From contig CACRXP010001323.1 in assembly GCA_902702965.1 (NCBI GenBank), forward strand, positions 1 to 64,000: DNA of 64,000 nt, read 5' to 3'. The notes below the pieces were generated by a model. The model was not told the DNA's origin. It worked only from the letters and a program-made list of their open reading frames with translations, and ran no database searches. This stretch comes from Spirometra erinaceieuropaei. Its lineage: Eukaryota > Platyhelminthes > Cestoda > Diphyllobothriidea > Diphyllobothriidae. Shown here in pieces: positions 12,901-21,930 of this stretch. The stretch's first letter is position 1; every line of letters starts with the position of its first letter. A program made the position numbers and the translations under genes.

Positions 12901-15900
12901 TACTAAAAATTAGTCATAAAAGACTCATAAGGCCTTGCGATGGATGTAGGCCATGATGAATGCCCGACGGATAACATTAGTAAATGAACAGATACGATGC
13001 CTTTTGAATAGACATTTTGCGGCCTTAAAAAATCTCATAATTACGAACCCAATCAAACCAGAGGCCACTAATTCCGTGACCTTTAAATTTACAAAGGCAT
13101 ACGTTTCCTCAGAATATGCATAATAAGGGACATTTCTGTTGATGCTTTTTATAATACCAATGCGAATTTATAAGGGCCTCTAAAACTAATGGGCAAAATG
13201 TATGCTTCTAGAGTAGTAATTTTTTGCCGAGTGTAGTTTTTACAGTCGGCTGGAAAGATGCTCATTCGAAAATAAGCATCCTGACGCGACTGATATATCT
13301 AGAGATTTTACGGGTATTGAAGTCCAGGTTAACTTACGACGTCAAAAGACACACTTACGAACATTTTCTAACACTTAATGAGGAAATGCTTCAACTGTGC
13401 AAATCATTGTGCATCTGGCAACAATGGCAGCGGGATAATGGCTGTGATGAACTGTCTAATGCTCATCAGCCAACGGATCTTATGCCACCGTCTTCGTCTA
13501 TCCACACGGAATGATTGCCGGCAGCTCAGGCGATCCCCAGAATCTTTAATCACCTGTCCCTTCGTTGAAAGCAAAGTGTGCATTCGTCATCAGTACTACA
13601 CATCCGCGTTGCTCTCATTAAATGAATATACTTGTGATAAATGCGAACCCTACTAGGACTCACTGGTGGTAATTATTTATCGCATACTGATTTCTAGCAA
13701 ATTTTGAAGATAACTACTTTGACAGACAAGCGGAGAAGCACGAAACGCAATCTTTGGAAGGGGTATTTCACTTGCCAAATTTTCCGTTTTCACGCTCGGG
13801 CGGCATATCGGAGGGACCAACAGCTGAGGCCAAGTGAGGCAGCCATGCTGCACTTTTGTTCCGGAGAGCGCGCTCTTTTATCATAAACGGCAGACTGAAA
13901 TCCGCCATTTGTTTGCCCAGCCAACAGCACTGGAATAATCGACGCTTGAGGGCCTCAAATAATCTGCTTATTATCCCTTTACGTTAGGAATCTGTTAACG
14001 TCACGTCTGTGTTTCACGAAACCAGACCTTTGGGTCAGCTGGTAGGATAGGCAACAACCAGGATTCGTGGGGCGTGTCAATTTCCCAAACGGATGATTCC
14101 GGCAGAGTTCCCTGACAAACCCACTAAAATCCAACAGAAGAAGCCTCAAAGCCTCGAAGAAATCGACTAAATGCGCATTCTGAGCAGAAGTAGACGTTGA
14201 GTAAGCTACCGCGGTGTGCTACTGCTCAGCCGCCGAAGGTTTTGACCTGTACAGGTGGGAGACTCTTAGAGCCACGTGTCGAGCACGTACAAGACGGCAC
14301 GCGAAGCCTAGACACCAACCGGATATATTAGTCGAAACATAAATCAAGTCGACTAAGGCGCCATTCTAGAGAGGACTGCAGCGGATGGCCAAATGTCAAG
14401 TTCTGGAAGCCAAGGAAAGTTGTCAGCTCGAGGTTTCATACAAGCTCAACCTAAGCATCAATCAAACCGGCCGAAGCTGTATTGTAGGCAGAAGCTAGCT
14501 GATGGCGTACGTCTGTAAGCTAAGGCATGAACGACAGCCGAGGGTTGGGCAGCCCAATTATGAGTCGGCTAAGAACCGGCAGTTCGAGCGTTGCAAACAG
14601 TGATGTCCACTGCACGCAGCACGGAGTGGCCGCAGAAGCGACGATTTGCCCCCCAAAGTGGTTTGTAGTGGGGCAGATTTGCCCAGCATCCGCTGCATTC
14701 ACTCATTCTTGACTCACCTTCCACGAATGGAGGACAGATGGAGATGGGGGCAAGCGCAGTGACTGAAAAACCCGAACAGTTCGTCTGCATGCGCCACACA
14801 CGATCTGATCCCATCGCAGGAACTGGGCCTCTTCAAACACGACTCTGGTCTCACGCCTGGAGGGGGGGGGGGAATGCCACAAAGGTCGCACTCAACAGGT
14901 CTCGAGAATACCGTGCTATTTACCCAGCTGGAGGACTTTGAACCCACGACTTTTACTGTGTCTGGATAGAATCAATTGGCTCAGGTCCATTATGCTGAGC
15001 AAAGTGTCGTATGTCGTGAGGAGGGATTTCCCCCCCCCCGCACTCTCTACTGTCCGATTTTAGGCTTGACTGCGGTGGCGGTCGTAGGGAGAATGTGTAA
15101 GTCTAAGACCTGCCGCAAAACACGCGCATGTTTGGCCGTAGCTACAGTGCGTGACCTATCTCATGAAATGTTGGCCGAAATTCTGAAATGCGTTTTCGAT
15201 TACGAAGGATTACTTGGTCGCGGTTGTTATACTGATTAGCTTAAGGCATACTCTTATAACATTTCAGTCTTGGCAGGATGTCGGCTTTTAAACGCACTTC
15301 TTTTCAATCTCCTGTGGAAAGCGTGCTCGGTAAAAAAATGACTACTTAAGTAGCATGCGTTTTTCCCATTGATTTTCGATGGTCTTGGAAATTCAGATAT
15401 ATTTTATAGAAACCACAAACAAAAATATGCTTTCTTTTAGTCAGTCAATAGAGAATCATGTCTTCTTTATATTTTATACTTAAGGAAGAAGTATAATTAG
15501 CTTTTAAAAACGTTTCTAATTATGAGACTTTTTAAGACCGCGATATGTCCATTCACATAGCATCGTACCTGGCCGTTTACCACTGCTCCTCATGAAATGT
15601 ACAACATGGTCCGCATCCATTGCACAATTTTATGGACTCTGTATGATATCTCTTTAACGGCATAGAAGAATATGTGATTTTCTTTACGCGGAACGCATGC
15701 ACCTTGTAGAGTGTAATCACTAAGCGCTAATTCAACGAATGATCAGGCTCCAAATTTTTCGGCAATTAGAAAACTTTTTTAAAACCTAATTATACCCATT
15801 CCCTAAGTATAAAATATAAAGAAGACGTAATTCTCTATTGATTGACTAAAAGAAAGCATATTTTTGTTTGTGGTTTCTATAAAATATGTCTGAATTTCCA

Positions 15901-17147
15901 AGACCATCGAAAATCAATGGGAAAAACGCATGCTACTTAAGTAGTCATTTTTTACCGAGCACGCTTTCCACAGGAGATTGAAAAGAAGTGCGTTTAAAAG
16001 CCGACATCCTGCCAAGTCTGAAATGTTATAAGAGTATACCACAAGATAATCAGTATAACAACCGCGACCAAGTAATCCTTCCTAATCGAAAACGCATTTC
16101 AGAATTTCAGCCCACATTTCATGAGATAGGTCACTCACAGTATGTGCTCATGAGGATTCTACGCAGCCAGACAAGCGTACTGTAGATAGAAACGAACAGG
16201 CGAGTCCCAGGAAGCAACTCATGGTAAGAAGACGTTGAAACGAGAAATTTATTGGCCTGACGTGTCGGATTCTCCCTCGGACTCCTAATCAGAGACAGTC
16301 ATATATAAAGGAAGCTGCCGTGGGATCACATGCATACTATAATTGACAGCTCTTGCGATCACCGGTTGGGGTCGTAATTGATGCAATGATGGGTCGTCAG
16401 TCCACGTCCGGGTTGTTAATCGTCGCAATTTCATCATCGATATGCGCACGCCGTTTTGGTCTAATGCACTCCCCCCGCCCTCTTCCCGGAAACCGGATTT
16501 GAGGGCCAACTCTGGATGTCCATGCAAACGCCCAAAGCCCTAATAGTGGGAAGTATTTTGACCTCAGGTCCCTGTCCGGTGGATGCCACGTAACTCGAGC
16601 TAATTCATTAAATCATGCAGCACCAACTTTAACAATCTACCCAAATGGCTTAAGCAGCAAAAGCTCTTTCAGGTGTTACAGTCAGTCAAGCTCAACCAGT
16701 ATTTAGCGGTTACTGACACCAGGGATTTGGAAGCATGTACTAAGATGCTTTATGAAAGTGCCTTCTTAAAAACTCAACAGTGAGAATTATAATCAGTTTG
16801 AGCCTCGGAGGATACTTACCTATATAAGATAAAACTGGCAAAAACAATTACGCGGAATCCGAGTTTATGAATTAACGGGCCCGAGAGGGGCATGATCACA
16901 CCTTGAGATGCCAGAGCGGCAGCAGTGAGCCACACAACATGACTGTTGTGTATGGATGGGTCCACGTACTTGCGTAGATAGGAAATTATGTACGGTGACA
17001 AATTGCCTTTATTAAAAACAAAGTCACGCTGAGATTTTACTGTGAGTACTTACCCTGTGAGCCTATATATCCCAGAGTGAACATCATGAAGATGGCAGCT
17101 ACTACCGCTGTGAAGCGGGTCGCCTTATTAGCGTCCTCGCACTTCAT
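806..17147 (-). CDS. Major facilitator (OFA / monocarboxylate-porter-like) transporter, 3'-partial gene
   Basis: A multi-exon gene, read right to left. Coding exons are 17147-17054, 17006-16820, 10693-10567, 7649-7519, 4426-4294, 3545-3414 and 970-806. They join in a single open frame of 323 residues with GT donors and AG acceptors throughout. The protein begins MKCEDANKATRF, followed by a hydrophobic helix ending FTLGYIGSQG. Later landmarks are ASQGVIMPLSGPLIHKLGFR (TM2-loop of MFS), LGTGLGCCYSHLL, FPKQRGLIVGLCVCGFGSGA, the post-loop motif SPPELFKMPEVYILWSIMFL, and DDDSYLSTVATLGAVVNTIS with RMAWG. This layout is that of bacterial OFA (oxalate/formate antiporter) and SLC16-like carriers, usually about 450-500 residues, so the last helices lie beyond position 1. 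Substrate cannot be told; a plasma-membrane or tegumental organic-anion carrier is an inference. Intron 1 is only 47 bases while introns 2, 3, 4 and 6 are 2.4-6.1 kb and carry repeats. Family assignment is firm, exon ends good. Confidence 0.82.
1796..1877 (+). tRNA. tRNA-like gene, anticodon ACT (serine codon AGU), possibly a pseudogene
   Basis: A-box TAGCTCAGGTGG and a perfect B-box GGTTCGAATCC are present. The T arm is GTGGG-TTCGAAT-CCCAC, and acceptor strands GCCTCG/CGAGGC pair, but the terminal pair 1796/1876 is G-G. The anticodon arm TGGCT-TTACTAA-AGCCG puts ACT at 1831-1833, with T33 and a purine at position 37. The variable region is about 12 bases, as in class II (Ser/Leu) tRNAs, yet its stem does not pair well and the D arm looks like class I. 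An ACT serine anticodon is rare in eukaryotes. It could be a decayed gene or a SINE head. It lies in intron 6 of the MFS gene on the opposite strand. Confidence 0.5.
1878..3413. other. Intron 6 remainder, no recognised gene
   Basis: AT-rich intronic sequence. Short open frames show no domain or splice pattern. Confidence 0.5.
3414..3545 (-). CDS. MFS transporter exon 6
   Basis: 132 bases, 44 codons, starting at the acceptor GAATGAAG|GCT, which keeps the frame set by exon 5. An AG seven bases upstream (TTTTAG|AATGAAG) has the better pyrimidine context but would break the frame, so the acceptor choice is the weakest junction of the model. The exon encodes the end of the central loop (SPPELFKMPEVY) and helix 7 (ILWSIMFLSLLPLTLVMSAI). 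Donor CATTAAG|GTAAGT. Confidence 0.75.
4294..4426 (-). CDS. MFS transporter exon 5
   Basis: 133 bases; acceptor TTTTGCAG|A, donor CACTT|GTACGT. It encodes MFEDEELLHRVPRAFLIIGG and the rest of helix 6 (ILAGIQLIACMVMRP), then the charged start of the central cytoplasmic loop (KPSDEKASL). The VPR.FL..G...A..QLI pattern is typical of helix 6 in this family. Confidence 0.8.
4905..5186 (+). pseudogene. Penelope-like element fragment, GIY-YIG region
   Basis: The open frame contains GVLYRILRLNCSFSHAGLTE then RTHEHELAGQENVQFSHVAA and HIFETDHEFKFAA. This matches the C-terminal GIY-YIG endonuclease of Penelope-like retroelements (VVYRI.C..C...Y.G.T...L..R..EH, then H..ETGH.F). The GIY and YIG signature residues are degraded. 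Only about 90 residues survive, on the strand opposite to the host MFS gene in its intron 4. Confidence 0.6.
5570..6243 (+). repeat. Dispersed repeat copy 1, interrupted by an insertion
   Basis: The flanks 5570-5784 and 6064-6110 match, in order, the second copy at 7180-7440 (shared phrases include GCAGTTCGGGAAGTGGATAT-like and GTTCAAAGTCATAATTGG). A 279-base Penelope-derived piece splits this copy. The stretch 6147-6243 is repeated at 6961-7057 with one mismatch. No coding capacity is evident. Confidence 0.6.
5785..6063 (+). mobile_element. 3' end of a Penelope-like element, inserted with a 10-bp target duplication
   Basis: The piece is bounded by TGAAGAAACG at 5775-5784 and 6064-6073; the uninterrupted paralogue at 7375-7384 has the site once. 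Its sequence (CAATTAACGAC..., CTATAAATGCTG, TCTCTGATGATGGATTCGAG, CCGAAACGTCAGGC) is shared with 16250-16535 (minus), 18580-18860 (plus) and 49830-50190 (minus). These look like the 3' non-coding end of a Penelope-like family, 5'-truncated as expected for target-primed integration. Confidence 0.6.
6490..6960 (+). repeat. Dispersed GC-rich repeat R, copy 1
   Basis: Shares ordered blocks with 35680-36185: GCAGACTTGCGTTG, CACACTC-CCTTCTC-CACC-GG, a GTCAAGA...GAGCTGACAGAGCTGG-like run, GACTGCGAGGTCTG, and AGATTGTTTAT. Further partial copies are near 29100-29640, 36910-37140, 37370-37570 and 40060-40170. No protein domain was recognised; it is probably a non-autonomous retroposon. Confidence 0.55.
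6961..7450 (+). repeat. Dispersed repeat copy 2 (uninterrupted)
   Basis: 6961-7057 duplicates 6147-6243 with a single mismatch in 97 bases. 7180-7440 matches 5610-6110 without the 279-base insertion found there. It ends just before MFS exon 4. Confidence 0.6.
7519..7649 (-). CDS. MFS transporter exon 4
   Basis: 131 bases; acceptor ATACTTAG|TGC, donor ACTCA|GTAAGT. It encodes FPKQRGLIVGLCVCGFGSGA then IVLTPLQTLLINPNNIHVNN. The (W)FP.RRG.A.G...G.GSGA motif before helix 5 is characteristic of OFA/monocarboxylate-porter MFS proteins; here the usual tryptophan is cysteine. It lies directly beside the dispersed repeat ending near 7450. Confidence 0.82.
7990..8600. repeat. Decayed foldback element
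   Basis: Contains diverged arm motifs of the foldback family: a segment like AAAAATCTCATAATTAAAGAC...TTCTAAAAC, an AATATATTTGAGT arm block, and GCCGGCATCCTGGC at 8483-8496. Termini are lost. Confidence 0.4.
8661..9651. mobile_element. Foldback (long-TIR) MITE-like element, subfamily A, copy 1
   Basis: About 990 bases. The left end TACAGTGAGTGACCTATCTC and the right end (reverse complement of CTCATGAGGTAG) face each other. Each arm of roughly 350-400 bases carries GAAATGCGTTTTCGA, GGATTACTTGGTCG, GCAGGATGTCGGCTTTTAAA and the palindrome-like ACTACTTAAGTAGCA in inverted order. A central spacer of about 260 bases (GATCATTCGCTGC...TCGCGGTCTTAAA) is unique. No open frame encodes a transposase. The TA plus CAGT ends are like Tc1/mariner elements, so mobilisation in trans by such a transposase is inferred. 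It lies in MFS intron 3. Confidence 0.75.
9652..10566. other. MFS intron 3, no recognised feature
   Basis: AT-rich intronic DNA between a foldback element and exon 3. No domain-bearing frame or repeat was recognised. Confidence 0.5.
10567..10693 (-). CDS. MFS transporter exon 3
   Basis: 127 bases; acceptor TTTCAG|T, donor GCCTCC|GTAAGT. It encodes GGILLSYFTIKINFGVFLLT and LMLGTGLGCCYSHLLALAAS, covering the end of helix 3 and helix 4. The GTGLGCCYS stretch matches the glycine-rich G.G.G..Y segment of OFA-type carriers. It joins exon 2 in phase 2 and exon 4 in phase 0. Confidence 0.82.
10694..12594. other. MFS intron 2 (exon-proximal part), no firm feature
   Basis: Low-complexity AT-rich intron. 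A minus-strand frame at 12550-12326 is open for 74 residues and includes a CTTATTTCAG acceptor-like site, but it has no recognised domain and no paired donor, so it is not called. Confidence 0.45.
12595..13300. repeat. Decayed foldback element
   Basis: Diverged arms are recognisable: GATACCGGCTTTTGGATG, AAAAAGTGACTACTTATTAAGC, then the inverse GAGTAGTAATTTTTTGCCGAGTGTAG and GCATCCTGACGCGACTGATA. The spacer carries GCGGCCTTAAAAAATCTCATAATTA. Termini are not preserved. Confidence 0.5.
13301..15142. other. GC-richer intronic region with G and C homopolymer runs
   Basis: From about 13.7 to 15.1 kb the composition is markedly more GC-rich than its surroundings, with an 11-base G run at 14862-14872 and a 10-base C run at 15030-15039. 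Many overlapping frames stay open on both strands because of composition, without domains. An unclassified dispersed repeat is likely. Confidence 0.35.
15145..16140. mobile_element. Foldback MITE-like element, subfamily A, copy 2 (well preserved)
   Basis: 996 bases flanked by TA on both sides (15143-15144 and 16141-16142). Ends are CAGTGCGTGACCTATCTC and the reverse complement of CTGTGAGTGACCTATCTC. Arms match copy 1 closely and align inverted within the element. The central spacer is in the opposite orientation relative to copy 1. No transposase frame. It lies in MFS intron 2. Confidence 0.8.
16250..16535 (-). mobile_element. Penelope-like 3' end, truncated copy
   Basis: Reverse complement of the same 3' family seen at 5785-6063 and 18580-18860: GTGTCGGATTCTCCCTCG...AATCAGAGACAG, CCGTGGGATCACATGCATAC, GCGATCACCGGTTGGGGTCG and GTTAATCGTCGCAATTTCATC. 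No coding region is retained. Confidence 0.5.
16820..17006 (-). CDS. MFS transporter exon 2
   Basis: 187 bases between AATAAAG| and TATAG|GTAAGT. It encodes NLSPYIISYLRKYVDPSIHN, then helix 2 (VVWLTAAALASQGVIMPL), the cytoplasmic turn SGPLIHKLGFR typical of the MFS loop between helices 2 and 3, and the start of helix 3 (VIVFASFILY). It is followed by a 6.1 kb intron containing a complete foldback element. Confidence 0.82.
17054..17147 (-). CDS. MFS transporter exon 1 (start exon)
   Basis: ATG at 17147; reading upstream in the same frame meets a TAG at 17183-17181, so this is the likely start. It encodes 31 residues plus one base: a short hydrophilic N-terminus, then the first membrane helix (TAVVAAIFMMFTLGYIG). 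The donor is CAGG|GTAAGT. The downstream intron is 47 bases. Confidence 0.8.
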
Positions 17148-17149
17148 AC

Positions 17150-17989
17150 TTCGAAGGGTCGTGCAAAGTGCACTTGGATCCTATTTAAGCAGCTGTTTGC
17201 TGAGGCCGCTATGATTGGCTACATCGAAGTTGCACATTTACTGGGTTCTACAATTGAAGCGAATTTTCTATTGGCCGATAGAGAAGTGAGGAGACTATTC
17301 AACCTGAGGAATGCGGTGCCCTCAAATCTAAGTAGGATGGCGTTATTGGTGTTTCGTTTGATTAATAATTTTAACGGATCAGTCAGTTCGCGTGCATTTG
17401 CTTAAAGAAAGTAGTTTAAGTGTTTTCGATCTAATTAACTGGCGAAATGTCGCCAATTAGGCGTAAACAACAAGGGTCAGATCGTAATGAATACATTTCT
17501 CTAGCGTAAAAAGCTCTAATATGCGTTAGTTCCAACCTACAAGGATATAAGCAGCGGCTAGGCTGCGAGAATAGGCGATCCTCAATCTGCATCATTAACC
17601 AGTATGTGACATTAATGAATTTTAAACGTCAAATTCGACATTGGATTTGGGCTCCCCAGAATCCAGTCCCAACAGTGGTCGAGCAATTTTGTCAGCATTC
17701 AGTCATAATCACTAGCAGTGCCATGACAACTTAATAGGCCATTCATATTTGTACCTCAGCATGACGAATGAGAGGAAATGCAACGGCCGAATAAACAAAT
17801 TTCGCACCAGCTAATTAAAATGACTATAAAAACGCAATATTTGCGAGACTACTTCTACTCTTGAGGAAGGCTTATGATTCAGGATATCAGTTATCCGTTT
17901 ATGGCGTAGGACTACGATGGTCCTGTTGAACGGTAAGGACAGTTTCGACAAGAGCTTAGAGGAAAAGCCAGTAAACATCGAGACAAAAA
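17150..17989. other. Upstream of the MFS gene, no recognised gene
   Basis: Besides the possible TATA-like site, nothing with a recognisable domain. A plus-strand frame at 17211-17405 is open for 64 residues without supporting signals. Confidence 0.45.
17182..17189 (-). promoter_or_regulatory. Possible TATA-like box upstream of the MFS gene
   Basis: On the minus strand CTTAAATA lies about 35-42 bases before the ATG at 17147. It is AT-rich and correctly placed only if the 5' UTR is very short. No initiator was identified, so this is a weak call. Confidence 0.15.
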
Positions 17990-18870
17990 CGACAAAGTGG
18001 TGCACAACCTGATGTCAGCGGGGCTGGCGGATGATCAGATGCAGATGTTACGGCATAAAGTTTCATTCAACACGGCGGCGTTGGGTTGGCAGCCTTCGGA
18101 ATTTGTTCTCCAGTGCTGCGCGCGTATCACTCTCTGTTCGCGAACTCGTTCAGCCACGCTCTGTACCGACCTCGTCCATGAACACACAGCTTCTGACCTT
18201 ATATTGGCCAATCCTTTGACGGTACTTGAGAAGTTTCGTATTGCAGTCTTCGATGAGCACTCAGACCATCGTTCTGCGGTGCTGAAATACTGCTCTTCTC
18301 GCTAAATCCTCGTTCACGGGGACTTGTATGCAGCGCATTTCGGCTCATTCGACGAGATCCGGTCACATATTCAAATTCAACGAGACCATTATTCTCGCTA
18401 GAGCTGACAACCGTGTGAACCGCGAGCTGCTTGGAGCATGATTCACTGGCCCCAGTCTATTAAGAAACACAACGTCCTTCCCCTTCCATACTCGGTTCTG
18501 GGACTTCGCCTAGACGGAGTTGTAAGCCATGCGGGAGGGCACAGACGAATACTTTTCCTAACGCCGGGGTCCGTGGGTCAGATGGTCGAGCAATCACCAC
18601 ACCAAAATCCAACACCCCTGATGAAATTGCAGCAATTAACGACGCGAATGTCGGCCATAAAATGGTCATCACACCAAGTGTAACGAACTCTGATAAGGGG
18701 GAGGGTCGTGAATTTTCATAGGTATGCGGTAGCATGGCGACTGCACCCTATAAATACTGAAGCCCCCCGTATCTGCTTTTGTCTCTGATGATGGGTTCGA
18801 GCAGGAATCCGAAATGCCTGGCGAATGAAGATCTTGTCCCATTGATCGTGCCTCCTTCTTCGCAACTGCT
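17990..18870 (+). pseudogene. Penelope-like element relic: N-terminal motif joined to 3' end
   Basis: At about 17997-18075 the frame reads VHNLMSAGLADDQMQMLRHK then VSFNTA, matching the VHNLSS..L...Q...L..G..F motif near the N-terminus of Penelope-like proteins. The reverse-transcriptase core is missing. From 18440 the sequence is the family's 3' end (CCTATAAATACTGAAG, GTCTCTGATGATGGGTTCGA), shared with 49830-50250. The copy is internally deleted and frameshifted. Confidence 0.6.
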
Positions 18871-20139
18871 TCCTGTGACTCATCTCTTCACATACTTTTA
18901 CTTGTTATGAATGTGGTCGCAATGGATAATGCTTGTTTTTGGTTGCTATTGACACTCTCTGGGATTCCATGCCGTGTGCTCTCCGAATGCATTTAGCCAA
19001 ATACTCCTTCAGTTTGAAATTGCGCTGAGCTTTCTCCTATGGCTATTATGGTCCGATCAACCCAGAATTTGTCATCGCAATGAATTCTTGGAAATCTACC
19101 ATGCACATGCTGTTCAGTTAATAGCTGACTTTTGCAAACGAATGAATTCTGTGTACCAGGTGAATAGCGGATGTGTTGATGCAACCGGGACTAGCCACAT
19201 CAAAGGAAGACGAGATGTTTAACGGAAATATTTGCTTTGAATCGGCGTACTGACTTCATCAATCAGTATTCGGAAACTGGAGATCCCTTTGAACGGCTCT
19301 CATTTATGTGGTGTGTTGACTGATGGCTGCATCGCCAGTGCCCTCTTATCGTGGACTCTGTCATTCCCGCCGTGACGATAATCAGTCGCCTTGACTCTAT
19401 TACGCCTTCATCGTCTGCTCCCGAAGATGAGTATCCGAAATCTCCTCTACAAGTGCATCTTCTTTTTACATGTGCCCTGAAAATTCCATTTTCGCTACTA
19501 TTTGAGTGACAAACTATGTATTGGGTTTTTTGAGTGACACGTCTTCAGGGATATCTAGCACCTGTTTTGTTCTCTCATGCAAATCTCTGGCTGACAATAC
19601 CCCTAGACACTTCAGAGTATAGTCATTGAATGTGGCCGATAGGCTGATTCTCTTAGCGTCCGAATTTAGCCATGCTTTTCCTGTAAAGGCACTTGGTCAA
19701 CACAGGTTTTCGGTAATTTACCATCAGGCCATTATACTTACACGAAGAACGAACGTGTGAACAGTTGATACGATTTATAAGTGTCACATCTTACCCCAGG
19801 CTTGACAAGTGTTAGTTCGTTGGCGGAAGCAGTTGTTTACGAAACACCTCCTCTGTGAATTCACAGCACAATGTTCACAATGCCCCTCTTAAGCTATTCC
19901 GACCTTCCTTAAAGTACGCCGCTTATCATGCCGCAGCTCGTTATACGACGTGACAAAAGGCCGTACTACGAACGAACACCTCGCTTGTTAGTTGATAAAA
20001 AAACATGAATAAACCCTTCGGACATGAAAATGACGTCCGTGGGAAAGGGTGGATAGCAAGAAGTTTTCGTGAGTAAGTTTTTTTTGGCCACAGGGACGAG
20101 TGGTGAGATAAACACTGTGACTTGTGACTGCAGACCGCG
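18871..20139. other. Unassigned intergenic region
   Basis: A plus-strand frame at 18974-19222 (82 residues) has no recognised domain. No splice-supported gene or repeat was recognised. Confidence 0.4.
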
Positions 20140-20429
20140 ACAGTTACAAAGATGCGGGCAGCCACCATGGCCAGTCTGGCGTCATTTTTTATGGAGTGGT
20201 GGTCACCACAAATTGGTCATCAGGAGGTGGGGAAAGCGTGCAATAACCATCTGAGGTCGGCAGTGGCCATGAAAGACAGAGGGCCTGTATCAACGTCTTC
20301 TGACAACATAGCACTGGATTTGATAGCTGTATAGCCACTGCCTCGGCTGAACTATCGGCAGAGCTGGCAATGCCTCTTCGAGATGTCAAGGAGGACAGGG
20401 AGCTTGTCATCGCAGTGGAGGACATGTAA

Positions 20430-20930
20430 CAGCCAGACATCATGACCGGTCTGGCGTCATTGTTCCAGACCTCGCTGCCTCAAGGTCATTCATCCCCTGC
20501 AGCGAGCCGTCCCAGACGAGGTGACCTAAAGTCACAAAACCAACAGCTCGGGCATACGTGCGTCCGCGCAGTCGCAGCTGCCCATGCGACCACTTGAACG
20601 CACCCCACCCCCTGCAACCAGTAAAACAAGCGACTGGGGCACCACCCCTCGGCAAATGCAACGCAAGCGGACTGGCCACCACTTGAGCTTGTCCCACAAG
20701 CCTACAAAAGCGGCTGCCACCACTATCTCAGGGACTCTCAGGCTTGACTGGACGCAGTCAACACCAGCCCTGGCTTAGCTAGTGGCCACTGTCGCCTGAG
20801 AGGAAAACTCCGGGTTCTGTGCACAATAAACCCCACATTCTGGTGCCTTTTGTCTTCTTCTCACTACTTGAGATTCGAACTGGTGGTTGTAGCGCTCAGA
20901 GCACTTATTCTCACTGTTGAGCCGCTGCAA
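20430..20930 (+). repeat. LTR-like repeat, copy 1
   Basis: Begins near CCGGTCTGGCGTCATTG and includes CCTCAAGGTCATTCA, AGCGAGCCGTCCCAGACGAG, CCACCCCTCGGCAAATGCAA, a TATA-like CCTACAAAAG, GGACTCTCAGG, an AATAAA at about 20825, and TTGAGCCGCTGCAA just before a primer-binding-like site. The architecture suggests an LTR. Partial copies follow at 21637, 21930 and 22748. Overlapping frames of up to 163 residues within the copies are by-products of GC-rich composition. Confidence 0.5.
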
Positions 20931-20932
20931 AT

Positions 20933-20950
20933 TGGTGACCCCGAAGTGAT
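20933..20950 (+). other. Primer-binding-like site after the LTR-like repeat
   Basis: TGGTGACCCCGAAGTGAT follows the end of the LTR-like repeat directly. TGGTGACCCCGA resembles the primer-binding sites of flatworm and insect LTR retrotransposons. Downstream 20967-21354 is open for 128 residues but not recognisable as gag. Confidence 0.4.
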
Positions 20951-21636
20951 AGACGCGCAATCACCAGATGTGGCTGAACTCAACCGCCACAAATTCCCCA
21001 TTCGACTTCGCCCTGTTGTTTTTCCTGTGTCACTCATCGTGCTCATTGATAGGAAAACGCGACAGCGTCACCCTGTCGCGATTCGAGATGGATGTTATCT
21101 ACAAAGCTCGGCCATACAAGTCCAGTTCAAACCTCAATCAAACTGTGCAGATCAGACTTCCATATGTGTTGCCATCTGAACGCCTCACTTTTTTCCGAGA
21201 CATTCTTCCGCCCGTTACCGACGAAACCATCATTCGTGAGTTGCTTGTATACACTCAATATGCCAACGCATATACAGCGATGAACCTTCACATTTTCGAC
21301 ACTGCATTCTCTCCCATTTTTTGTGTCTGGATGACAGTGAGCCTATTTCACTGACGCATTCGTCCGACTCAGCACTCACTGGGATGCCTTGTGTCCGAAA
21401 CGTTCTTCCGTCTCATACCAACGTGCCAACTCACCGGCACGCGTTGACGAAACCACGCCAGCACACCCAGGGTTGATGCCTCAACTGCACCTCTGTACAG
21501 GTCGCACCCGGTCCGAGCTACTTCTGTCATCATCGACACACGCTCTCAAACCGGCATGTGTACTGGATAATTTCACACAGCATCGCCTGCCTCACGATGG
21601 ACACCATCACTTCGTTATGTGTCTGGCGGGGAGCTG

Positions 21637-21930
21637 TGGCGGCTAGCCATCCTGACTGGTCTGGCGTCTTTGTTGAAGACCTCGCTGTCTCAAGGTCATT
21701 CACCCCTTGCAGCGAGCCGTCCCAGACGAGCTGACCTGGAGTCACACGGCCAACAGTTCGGGCATACCTGCGTCTGCACAGTCGCAGCTGCCCATGGGGC
21801 CACTTGAACGCGCCACGCCCTGCAACCAGCAAAACCAGCCACTGGGATACCACCCCTCGGCAAATGCAACACGCACGCTGACTGGCCGCCACTTGAGCTT
21901 GGCCCACGAGCCTACAAAAACGGCAGATCC
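21637..21930 (+). repeat. LTR-like repeat, copy 2 (3'-truncated)
   Basis: Matches copy 1 from GGTCTGGCGTC through AGCGAGCCGTCCCAGACGAG to GAGCCTACAAAAACGGC, and then runs straight into copy 3. The downstream AATAAA part is missing. Confidence 0.5.

Noticed and set aside
13224..13514. 96-residue plus-strand frame
   Set aside because: Its first part is the right arm of a decayed foldback element.
14520..15239. Cluster of overlapping frames in the GC-rich intron segment
   Set aside because: Open on both strands at once, with no domain, splice site or conservation argument.
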